Positions 1 to 6,309 are shown, counted from the stretch's first letter. The stretch: DNA of 6,309 nt from UBA3537 sp965657165 (GCA_965657165.1 CBFHNG010000064.1:1-6309); one strand, 5' to 3'. Translations and numbers: made by a program. Notes: generated by a model not told the origin, from the sequence alone.

Positions 1-623
1 TTGAATTGCGCAACCTACAGTCCAATGTACTAACTGAAAACACCTCCAATGAAATCGAAGATTATGACAGTCAATTTTATGGACTAAATTACCAGTACAT
101 CAAGCGTCAAAAAAACAACGCATTATTTCCAATAAAAAGCCAACTCAAATTCACTGCTGGTTTGGGTCAAAGATCAACAACTGAAACGAATGAACAGCGG
201 CACCTCCAACTCAAAGCCCATCACATCGTACAGCTCAATCCCAAAAACAGTATTTTCCTAAAACTTCATTTGGAAGGCCTTGACTCAGACCAGTACCTAT
301 TCAATGAACTCATTAGGTTTGGAGGGATTAATTCTGTTCGAGGATTTGAAGAAAATAGCTTATTTGCCACGCGTGTTGGAGTCCTTTGTACAGAGTACCG
401 TTATCGGCTAAGCCCATCTTTGTTTGTTCACAGTATTATTGATGCGGGGTACATGCAAGACGCCCAACTGAGCAACCAAGAGCTTTACGGCTTCGGATTT
501 GGATTTGGCCTGCGCACCAATGCCGGACTCTTACGCTTTAACTATGCCAACGGCAAACCCAAAAATCAAAGGTTTAATTTTTCGAATTCTAAAATTCATT
601 TGAGCCTAACTACTACTTTTTAG
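1..623 (+). CDS. Omp85/BamA-TamA-like outer-membrane beta-barrel protein, C-terminal part (5' truncated)
   Basis: The frame is open from the first bases of the window to a TAG at 621-623, so the start lies upstream; the TTG at 6 is not a credible start. About 206 codons are visible. The segment GGINSVRGFEEN (VRGF at nt 336-347) matches the conserved (V/I)RG(F/Y) motif of loop L6 in the Omp85 superfamily barrel (Bac_surface_Ag family). It is followed by alternating amphipathic strands such as TEYRYRL, GFGFGFGLRT and GLLRFNYANG, and the protein ends in Phe, the usual C-terminal signal for Bam-dependent barrel insertion. The visible part is therefore the C-terminal half of a barrel; POTRA or other N-terminal domains would be outside the window. 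Family members assemble or translocate proteins or lipids at the outer membrane, but which role applies here cannot be told from this fragment. It is 117 bp upstream of the SusC gene, and no functional link is evident. Confidence 0.8.
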   Translation, partial: ELRNLQSNVLTENTSNEIEDYDSQFYGLNYQYIKRQKNNALFPIKSQLKFTAGLGQRSTTETNEQRHLQLKAHHIVQLNPKNSIFLKLHLEGLDSDQYLFNELIRFGGINSVRGFEENSLFATRVGVLCTEYRYRLSPSLFVHSIIDAGYMQDAQLSNQELYGFGFGFGLRTNAGLLRFNYANGKPKNQRFNFSNSKIHLSLTTTF

Positions 624-626
624 GCG

Positions 627-670
627 TTAACAAGATTAAAGGATTAAACAACTGTTAAAGGTGTGTTAAA
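627..670. repeat. Five spaced TTAA(A/C) boxes between the barrel gene and susC-like gene
   Basis: TTAA-core boxes begin at 627, 636, 644, 655 and 666, with the last two intervals both 11 bp. The final two share the 7-mer TGTTAAA (653-659 and 664-670). They may be helical-phase protein-binding sites or A/T-rich promoter background; short AT-rich boxes recur by chance, so the functional meaning is weak. Confidence 0.25.
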
Positions 671-686
671 AAACAACCCTTTATCT

Positions 687-715
687 TAATATCTTAACTT
701 TTATTTAAGATATTA
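687..715. promoter_or_regulatory. Perfect 11-bp inverted repeat upstream of the first susC-like gene
   Basis: The arms TAATATCTTAA (687-697) and TTAAGATATTA (705-715) are perfect reverse complements separated by 7 nt. The repeat ends 25 bp before the ATG at 741. No T tract follows the right arm, so it does not look like an intrinsic terminator for the upstream gene. A dimeric regulator's operator or a leader-RNA hairpin fits better. TAACTTTT (695-702) inside it resembles the Bacteroidota -7 element TAnnTTTG at 7 of 8 positions, but no convincing -33 TTG lies at the right distance, so I do not call a promoter here. Confidence 0.45.
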
Positions 716-3647
716 GCCACACTAATTGAAAACAAATCATATGAAACCCAAATTTACAATGATTCTGATGCTTTTGGCATTAGGCGTGCAAATGGTGTTT
801 GCACAACAAAAAACCGTTTCAGGAACAGTATCGGACGAAAATGGATTGCCCCTACCTGGTGCAACGGTGATTCGTGCAGGTACCAGCTCTGGAACCTCCA
901 CCGATTTTGACGGAAAGTACCAACTATCAGCCAATGTAGGCGATGTACTGGAAATTAGTTATGTGGGCTATGCTACACAGTCTGTTACTGTTGGCGCTTC
1001 TACCAACTATGATGTGCAGATGCAAACCGATAACACATTGGAAGAGGTCGTAGTGACGGCGCTTGGCGTAAAAGCGAAGCCAAGGTCAATTTCTTCCGCA
1101 GTACAAACAATAACTTCTGAAGAAATAGAAAATACTAATGAAGTCAACATAACTTCATCCTTAGCAGCAAAGGCTGCTGGAGTACAAGTTACTACATCGT
1201 CAGGATCTGTAGGTGCATCAGCAAATATCAGAATTCGAGGAAATACTTCAATCAACAGATCAAACAGCCCTCTATTTGTTGTTGATGGCGTACCAATTGA
1301 CAATAGTTCGTCTTTAAATGGTGTTGGAGGAGTTGATAACTCTAACAGAGCTATTGACATAAATCAAAATGATATTGCATCAATTACTATTTTAAAGGGT
1401 ACTGCCGCACAGGCAATATACGGCTTGAGAGCAAGTAATGGAGTTATTTTAATTACGACAAGGTCAGGCCAATCAGGCAAACCAAGAGTGACATTATCAT
1501 CAAGCATCTCGGTCTCTGAAGTAACAAATCTTCCTGAGCTACAAAAACAATATGCACAAGGCAGACCTGTGGGCGGTCAATTAACTTGGCGTGGGCCAGA
1601 AACAGGCGAAGGCTTTAGCTGGGGGCCAGCAATTTCAGATTTAGAATTTGATGGCTCTGATTATGCTTATGACAGCGGAGGTAGACTAGTTGCTTCTGGA
1701 TCTGGAAATGGCAGGCCAGCAGTGGCATATGATAATTATAATTTTTTTGTAAGTGGTATTACAACAGATCTAAATGCTTCAGTTAGTGGAGGTAATGAAA
1801 AAGTTAAATATTTTGTTTCAGCCGGAAAAAATGACCAAACTGGAACATCCCCTGTTGAGGATTTTGGCAGAAAATCATTCAGAGCAAATATTAACACGGA
1901 TTTATCGGACAAATTCAATTTGTTAGCGAGTGGAACTTATGTAAATTCAGGAGGGAGAAGAGTACAGAGAGGGTCAAATATTTCGGGAATAATGCTAGGC
2001 TTATTAAGAACTACGCCAACTTTTGACAATGGGAACGGGCTATCGGGTAGAGAGGCCGCATCAAACTCAATTGCCTACGAATTGCAAGACGGTACACAAA
2101 GAAGTTACAGAGGAGGGATTTATGATAACCCATATTGGACTGTTGCAAAAAATCCGTCATTTGATGATGTTAACAGATTCATTGGAAATTTACAATTATC
2201 CTTCAAAGCTAACTCATGGCTAACCATTCAAGGTAAATACGGATATGACAGATATACTGATGAAAGAAAGTTAGGAATAGACATCAATTCTGCTACGGAC
2301 AGAAACGGTTCTGTTTCAGATAGATCTGAATTTAATACAGATATTAATACACAGTTATTATTTTTATTGAACACGGACCTGAATGACAGAGTCAATCTCA
2401 ATGGAGTATTTGGATATGATCAATTCAAAACCAATCGATTAGTTCGTAGAGTAGATGGATTTGGATTGACTATCCCCAGTTTCTTTCATGTTTCAAATAG
2501 TGCTACACAAGTAAATATTGAAGACGTAAACAGAAGAGAGCTCAGAGGATTATTCGCTCAAGCAAAATTAGGTTTTGACAACATGCTTTTTGTTAATGGG
2601 GTATATAGAAGCGATTGGTCTTCCACCTTGCCAGAAAAAAACAACAGCTTTGACAGTTATGGCATTGGTCTAAGTTTTGTTTTTACAGAACTTATGAATA
2701 ATAATTCTTTGCTAAACTATGGAAAACTAAGAGCATCATATGGTAAATCTGGCAATGACGCTCCTGCATTTTCAACGATTACATATTACAATTCTGGCTC
2801 TGCAGGAGGAGATGGATTTATATCAGCTAATGAATTCCCACTTTTAGGACAAGTAGCCTATGAAAGATCCTCTCTTTTAGGAAATAATAAAATAAAACCA
2901 GAAAGTACCACAGAATATGAAATAGGAGCAGAGTTAAAGTTCTTTAAAAATAGAATAGGTTTGGATGTTGCATATTATAGTAAAGAAACTTCAGATCAGA
3001 TTATTGCTGTTACACAACCAGCAACTACTGGATACACAAATAGAGTAACCAACGCCGGTGTTATTTCTAACAAGGGATGGGAAGCTACTTTGTACGTAAA
3101 TCCAATTACGACTAAAACATTTAACTGGGATGCTAGTTTCAACTTTACACAGTACGAATCTGTTGTTGAAGAACTAATTCCAGGGATAGAACCGATACTT
3201 TTAAATGGATTCGTAAGCACCTCATCTAGAGCTGTTGAAGGCGAATCGTATGGTGCTATTTTTGGCAGCAGATGGCTTAGAGATTCCAATGGCAACCAAT
3301 TAGTTGATGATAACGGTTTAGCCATTCAAGATCCAACTAGTGGGGTGATAGGCGACCCTATACCAGATTTTACACTTGGGTTTAGAAATTCAATTGAATA
3401 TAAAAACTTGACTCTTACTGCTGTTTTAGATATAAGAAAAGGTGGTGATGTATGGTGTGGTACATGTGGAATACTTGATTATTTTGGAGTATCTAAGAAA
3501 ACAGGTGAATTAAGAGAGCAAACTTATGTTGTAAATGGAATAAGACAGTCAGATGGTCAACCTAATACGACTACTGTTGCTTATGCTGACCCATCTGGAG
3601 GATTAGGCGCTAACAGATGGGTGAGATATGGGTTCGGAGGGACTGCA

Positions 3648-3650
3648 TAG
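3648..3650 (+). other. In-frame TAG interrupting the susC-like frame
   Basis: The codons read GGG ACT GCA TAG GAC AAT ATT, that is GTA-stop-DNI. SusC proteins have an acidic or polar residue just before the N-I-Y-D-G/A-S segment, so a GAG-to-TAG or CAG-to-TAG change is the simplest origin; this original residue is inferred, not seen. Confidence 0.9.
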
Positions 3651-3908
3651 GACAATATTTACGACGGCTCATATTTAAAACTTAGAGAACTGTCATTGTC
3701 GTACAGTTTAAATCAAAAGTTTTTAAATGCAATAGGATTTTCTAACTTGATTATCACAGCTTCAGGAAGAAATTTATTGCTTGTAACAGATTATCCAGGC
3801 ATTGATCCAGAAACAAATTTAACAGGGGATTCTAATGGTTTTGGATTAGATTATTTTAATCAACCGTTTACGAAATCATATGCTTTATCACTACGATTAA
3901 CATTTTAA
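3651..3908 (+). pseudogene. Detached C-terminal segment of the susC-like gene
   Basis: These 85 codons plus a TAA at 3906-3908 are in the same frame as the upstream SusC reading frame. They encode the final barrel strands, including KLRELSLSYSL, the family signature SGRNLLLVTDYPGIDPETN, FNQPFTKSYALSLRLTF and the terminal Phe. A gene caller might report a 70-residue ORF from the TTG at 3696. That start has no signal peptide and sits in the middle of a conserved motif, so it is not an independent gene. Confidence 0.85.
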
Positions 3909-4307
3909 AAACTATTAATATTTTAAATTTAAATAAATATGAAACTTCTAGACAAAAAACTTCTAACAATCATAATCACTCTGGTTTTTATTGCATGTGG
4001 TAATGATTTTGGGGATATAAATAATGATCCTACAAGGCCGGGTGGTGAAAGTGCAAATCCGGTTGCAATTGTTCCTATTATGCAAGTACAAACGCACCGT
4101 AATCTTGTATCCTCAGCTGGCAGAATTGCCGGAATATTCACACAATATTACCAAGGTTTTGATGCGCAACAAGTTGCTTTTACTCAATACAACTTGAATG
4201 AAGGTACTTTAGCAAACTTTTGGGAGACTGGACTATATACTGGCTCAATGAGAGATTGCGCAGATATTATTGAAAAAGCTGATGAGGATGGAAATATTCC
4301 ACATACC

Positions 4308-4310
4308 TAA
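4308..4310 (+). other. In-frame TAA interrupting the susD-like frame
   Basis: The codons read CCA CAT ACC TAA GCT TTA GCT CAA, that is PHT-stop-ALAQ. This lies in the helix before the conserved NLWGFIPYSEAF segment, where SusD-like proteins run continuously. A single substitution in a GAA, CAA or AAA codon would explain it; the ancestral residue cannot be fixed from this window. Confidence 0.9.
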
Positions 4311-5318
4311 GCTTTAGCTCAAATTTACATGGCAGTAAATTTAGGAATTGCAACTAATTTATGGGGATTTATACCATACTCTGAGGCTTTTTTAGGCTCT
4401 GAAAATCTAAGCCCTAAATATGACACTCAAGAGGAAATTTATCAGTATATTTTTGAATTATTAGATGATGCTATTTCAAATTTAGCAATCACAGATCCTC
4501 AAGGAGGACCATTAGGAGATTTGGTTAATGCAAATTGGACTCAAGTTGCCCACGCTTTAAAAGCAAGATTTTACATACAATTGAGTAAAAAATCGCCTGA
4601 ATCAGGAGCTAATGCTTTAGTGGAAATTTCCTCTGCATTTACAAGTAATGCATCCTCCCCAATCTTTAATTTTGAAGGCAACGCAAATGGAGGTAACCCA
4701 TTAGCTTTATTTGGAGTTCAAAGACCAAACACACTGATCATAGCTCCATTTTTTGACACTTTAACAGATGGTGATCCCAGAAAATCATTTTATATGACTC
4801 CAAACACAGATGGCGATCAATTATATTTTCAAAATAACAATGACAATTTATTTTGGTCTCAATTTGATTCTCCATCACCTCTTATTTCTTTTGCAGAACT
4901 AAAGTTTTTAGAAGCAGAAGCTCTTTTATTGACTAACGCTAGCTCTGATGATGTTTTGATGGCTATAAAACAAGGAGTCAGTGCAAATATGGAATTTTTA
5001 GGAGTGAGCGGGGCTGAAATAACAAACTATTTGAATACAATAACTACAGCTAATTTAGAAACAATAATTGTAGAAAAATATAAATCTTTATTTGGTTCAA
5101 ACCCTATACAAGCTTGGAATGATTACAGAAGAACAGGGTTTCCAACAATCACACCAAACTCAAATGGAACTAATGGAAGCAATCCATCTAGTATCGTTCC
5201 AAGAAGAATTCTATATCCAGACTCCGAAAGACTATCAAATTCAGAAGAATATGAAGAAGCAATAAGTGCACAAGGCGGGCACTTATTAGATGATGATATA
5301 TGGGCATTTTCTAATTAG
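4311..5318 (+). pseudogene. Distal three-quarters of the susD-like gene, downstream of the internal stop
   Basis: The frame is unchanged from the upstream part, and 335 codons follow the stop. The first ATG (4329, MAVNLGIATNLW) lies inside a conserved helix and would give a product of 329 residues without signal peptide or lipidation cysteine. If it were translated by reinitiation it would remain in the cytoplasm and could not act as a SusD lid. It is best read as the tail of the interrupted gene, not a separate gene. Confidence 0.85.
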
Positions 5319-5336
5319 AGCGAATAATATTAAAAA

Positions 5337-5371
5337 ATAATAGATATGGCATAAAGAGAATAATCTATTAT
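5337..5371. repeat. 9-bp inverted repeat just before the terminator
   Basis: The arms ATAATAGAT (5337-5345) and ATCTATTAT (5363-5371) are reverse complements with a 17-nt loop. Both are A/T-only apart from one G or C, so stability is low. It may be incidental or part of the mRNA 3' end. Confidence 0.3.
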
Positions 5372-5375
5372 ATTA

Positions 5376-5403
5376 AAAAAAACCACCCGCGGGTGGTTTT
5401 TTT
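5376..5403 (+). terminator. Palindromic intrinsic terminator after the susCD-like pair
   Basis: This is a perfect 28-bp palindrome with a G/C core ACCACCCGCGGGTGGT (5382-5397), flanked by an A tract on the left and T7 (5397-5403) on the right. The RNA would form an ACCACC/GGTGGT stem with a CGCG loop, lengthened by A-U pairs and followed by U residues. It starts 57 bp after the susD-like stop. Its symmetry means it would also terminate transcription arriving from the right, although no - strand gene is visible in this window. Confidence 0.92.
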
Positions 5404-5503
5404 ATTTATCACAAGATAAAGGAATACCTAAATCATTGGTTTTTAGTGTTTAAAAATAGATTTTAACTGAAAATATCATTTAAGCATTTATAATTAAATC
5501 GGC

Positions 5504-5526
5504 ACATTAGTTATCAATACTAGTGT
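5504..5526. promoter_or_regulatory. Small imperfect hairpin or operator-like repeat upstream of the second susC-like gene
   Basis: ACATTAGT (5504-5511) and ACTAGTGT (5519-5526) pair over 8 positions with one G-T wobble around a 7-nt loop. There is no T tract, so it is not a terminator. It lies about 58 bp upstream of the candidate -33 element, where an activator or repressor site could sit. A chance occurrence in A/T-rich DNA is also possible. Confidence 0.25.
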
Positions 5527-5583
5527 TCGAGTAAAAATAATAAATTAAATGTTTAAATAAACTTCTTTTTTTTTGAACAAAAG

Positions 5584-5614
5584 TTGGTTATTTGAGTTTT
5601 TATCATCACATTTG
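5584..5614 (+). promoter_or_regulatory. Candidate Bacteroidota-type promoter for the second susC-like gene
   Basis: A -33 TTG (5584-5586) and a -7 CACATTTG (5607-5614; 7 of 8 matches to TAnnTTTG) are separated by 20 bp, the spacing expected of the Bacteroidota housekeeping sigma factor. Transcription would start near 5620, leaving a leader of roughly 20 nt before the ATG at 5643. The leader end AATTAACAAAA is A-rich, as is usual for this phylum. A T9 tract ends 9 bp before the -33 element. Confidence 0.5.
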
Positions 5615-5642
5615 TGAGGACTAATTCAAATAATTAACAAAA

Positions 5643-6309
5643 ATGAAAACAAAGTTTAGTGTAATACTAACGCTATTGTTAGCGTTGGTGGTGCAGATTT
5701 CTTTTGCACAAAACAAAAATGTTTCAGGAACTGTTTCGGATAACAATGGATTACCTCTTCCAGGTGCGACTGTTGTTATTGAAGGAACATCAACTGGAGT
5801 TTCAACTGATTTTGATGGAAATTATTCTATTTCTGCAAGTGTAGGCGACGTACTTGTCTTTAGCTACGTAGGTTACTCTAATCAATCTCAAACTGTTGGA
5901 GCTAGTAATACTATTAATGTTTCAATGGTGCCTGATAACGCTTTAGAAGAAGTTGTGGTTGAGGCATACCGTACCACATCTAAAGAAACATCAAGTATTG
6001 CCTCCACAACAATTACTGCGGAGACTATTGAATCTAGACCAAATGCTTCATTTGCCCAAACACTTCAAGGGCAGGTTGCAGGTCTTAATATCGTTACAAA
6101 CAATGGTCAGCCTGGAGGTAACAGTTTGATAAACCTTAGAGGGGTAAGTTCTATTTCTGGAAACACAGAGCCTTTATTTATAATTGATGGTGTTCCAGTT
6201 GATGAAGACAACTTTCGAAGTTTAAATCCAAATGATATTGCATCTTTATCTGTATTGAAAGATGCCGGGGCAACAGCCATCTACGGAAACCGTGGTGCAA
6301 ATGGTGTTA
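5643..6309 (+). CDS. Second SusC/RagA-type TonB-dependent transporter, N-terminal part (3' truncated by window)
   Basis: The frame opens at ATG 5643 and stays open for 222 codons to the window end, so the barrel is not seen. The signal peptide covers residues 1-22 (MKTKFSVILT... SFA|QN). A carboxypeptidase-D-regulatory-like domain follows at about 26-97 (VSGTVSDNNGLPLPGATVV, TDFDGNYSI, SYVGY), then a TonB box-like LEEVVVEAY (101-109) and the plug with SRPNASFAQTLQGQVAGLNI (131-150), INLRGVSSISG, LFIIDGVPVD and VLKDAGATAIYGNRGANGV (204-222). No STN domain is present. The N-terminal domain closely resembles that of the first SusC in the window (same motif order and signal peptide style), but the plug belongs to a different subgroup (SRPNASFAQTLQG, NPNDIASLSVLKDAGATAIYGNRG). 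A SusD or other partner, if any, would be downstream. It has its own candidate promoter after a terminator and so is probably regulated separately from the upstream pair. Its substrate is unknown. Confidence 0.92.
   Translation, partial: MKTKFSVILTLLLALVVQISFAQNKNVSGTVSDNNGLPLPGATVVIEGTSTGVSTDFDGNYSISASVGDVLVFSYVGYSNQSQTVGASNTINVSMVPDNALEEVVVEAYRTTSKETSSIASTTITAETIESRPNASFAQTLQGQVAGLNIVTNNGQPGGNSLINLRGVSSISGNTEPLFIIDGVPVDEDNFRSLNPNDIASLSVLKDAGATAIYGNRGANGV

Larger units (their letters stand above)
741..3908 (+). pseudogene. SusC/RagA-type TonB-dependent outer-membrane transporter, interrupted by in-frame TAG
   Basis: This is the TonB-energised barrel of a SusCD nutrient importer. Counting from the ATG at 741: signal peptide 1-21 (cleavage FA|QQ), carboxypeptidase-D-regulatory-like domain about 25-95 (VSGTVSDENGLPLPGATV, DFDGKY), TonB box EEVVVTALG at 101-109, then the plug with RIRGNTSI, FVVDGVPID and LKGTAAQAIYGLRASNGVI (219-237), then the barrel. 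There is no STN domain, so FecR/ECF-sigma control is not indicated. I chose ATG 741 over the in-frame TTG at 726 because it gives a clean signal peptide and mirrors the paralogue's MKTKF start. An in-frame TAG at codon 970 (3648-3650) stops translation, yet the same frame continues for 85 codons with standard SusC C-terminal motifs (DNIYDGSYLKLREL, SGRNLL, TDYPGIDPETN) and a terminal Phe. With the stop bridged the protein is 1,055 residues, normal for the family. The truncated 969-residue product would lack its last barrel strands and probably could not insert. C906 and C909 (WCGTCG) are its only cysteines. GC content drops after about 1080. The susD-like gene follows 30 bp downstream. Confidence 0.85.
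3939..5318 (+). pseudogene. SusD/RagB-type surface lipoprotein (SusD-like_2 family), interrupted by in-frame TAA
   Basis: This is the lid lipoprotein that would cap the SusC barrel and bind substrate at the cell surface. From ATG 3939, a type II signal peptide runs to a lipobox FIAC with Cys20 as the lipidated residue. It is followed by GNDFGDINND, an acid-rich stretch like those seen after the Cys in surface-exposed Bacteroidota lipoproteins. The segment DFGDINNDPTRP, the FTQYYQGF region, LWGFIPYSEAF, EIYQYIFELLDDAI and the C-terminal WNDYRRTGFP (residues 393-402) with PRRILYPDSERLSN are typical of the SusD-like_2 (PF12771) group. An in-frame TAA at codon 124 (4308-4310) interrupts it, but the frame continues for 335 codons to a TAG at 5316-5318. 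Bridged, the protein is 459 residues, normal for this group. It starts 30 bp after the susC-like frame and is probably in the same transcript. The leader is A/T-rich with no clear Shine-Dalgarno sequence. The substrate is unknown, because no enzyme gene is visible nearby. Confidence 0.85.
5319..5642. other. Intergenic region between the susD-like gene and the second susC-like gene
   Basis: This 324-bp A/T-rich stretch holds no convincing ORF. In order it contains a weak 9-bp inverted repeat, a strong palindromic terminator, about 100 bp in which I see nothing definite, a small imperfect hairpin, a T9 tract (5566-5574) and a candidate promoter. It separates two transcription units: the susCD pair ends here and the second susC-like gene starts its own. 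Confidence 0.7.

Noticed and set aside
726..740. TTG at 726 as the start of the first SusC
   Set aside because: The ATG at 741 gives a standard MKPKF signal peptide matching the paralogue's MKTKF; the extra five residues add nothing recognisable.
741..1080. STN domain (FecIR-type transcriptional signalling) in the first SusC
   Set aside because: The mature N-terminus goes directly into the carboxypeptidase-regulatory-like domain, with no room or motif for an STN domain; the same holds for the second SusC.
737..1360. Minus-strand ORFs at 737-934 and 1007-1360
   Set aside because: They lie entirely within the conserved SusC domains and show no family motif, signal peptide or leader of their own; they are shadows of the + strand gene.
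1736..1918. Minus-strand ORF inside the SusC barrel region
   Set aside because: No recognisable protein features, and it is antisense to a coding frame with conserved barrel strands.
2023..2223. Overlapping + strand ORF of 66 codons in another frame
   Set aside because: Low-complexity translation with no motifs, fully inside the SusC frame.
2996..3325. Minus-strand ORF of 109 codons
   Set aside because: Antisense shadow of SusC barrel codons; no promoter or family resemblance.
3696..3908. Independent 70-residue protein starting at TTG 3696
   Set aside because: It starts inside the SusC motif LRELSLSYSL, in the same frame as the interrupted gene, and lacks any export signal.
3929..4141. Minus-strand ORF overlapping the start of the susD-like gene
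   Set aside because: It is antisense to the clear lipoprotein signal peptide and DFGDINNDP motif, with no features of its own.
621..5318. Reassigned TAG or TAA codon (alternative genetic code)
   Set aside because: TAG ends the barrel gene right after its terminal Phe and ends the susD-like gene, and TAA ends the susC-like frame right after LRLTF, so both act as true stops here.
1..6309. CRISPR arrays, tRNA or rRNA genes, insertion sequences
   Set aside because: No regularly spaced repeats, cloverleaf-like segments, transposase motifs or terminal inverted repeats with target duplications were found on reading through the window.

Overview
The window looks like chromosome of a member of the Bacteroidota, most likely the class Flavobacteriia. 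Three things point there: SusC/SusD-type outer-membrane uptake genes, A/T-rich start regions without clear Shine-Dalgarno sequences, and a TTG / TAnnTTTG-like promoter. Hand-counted sample blocks give a GC content of roughly 35-48%. All genes lie on the + strand.

Layout: (1) 1-623 is the 3' end of an Omp85/BamA-TamA-like outer-membrane beta-barrel gene, with its start outside the window. (2) 624-740 is a short spacer with spaced TTAA boxes and a perfect 11-bp inverted repeat. (3) 741-3908 is a SusC/RagA-type TonB-dependent transporter reading frame, interrupted once by an in-frame TAG at 3648-3650. (4) 3939-5318 is its partner SusD/RagB-type lipoprotein (SusD-like_2 type), interrupted once by an in-frame TAA at 4308-4310. 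(5) 5319-5642 is an intergenic region with a strong palindromic terminator (5376-5403), a small hairpin, a T9 tract and a candidate promoter. (6) 5643-6309 is the first 222 codons of a second, intact-looking SusC-type transporter that runs off the window.

Working together, the SusC barrel and SusD surface lipoprotein would form a TonB-powered 'pedal-bin' importer. No glycoside hydrolase, peptidase or regulator is visible, so the substrate cannot be named. The main surprise is that both members of the pair carry exactly one in-frame stop, with the same frame, conserved family motifs and no other lesion on the far side. The simplest readings are a recently inactivated importer or errors in the source sequence. 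Readthrough is possible but nothing specific supports it, and the TAG and TAA that end the other frames argue against a changed genetic code.

A second signal is a composition step at about 1080, just after the TonB box of the first SusC. The N-terminal domain is about 48% GC and the rest about 33-37%, which suggests a mosaic gene.
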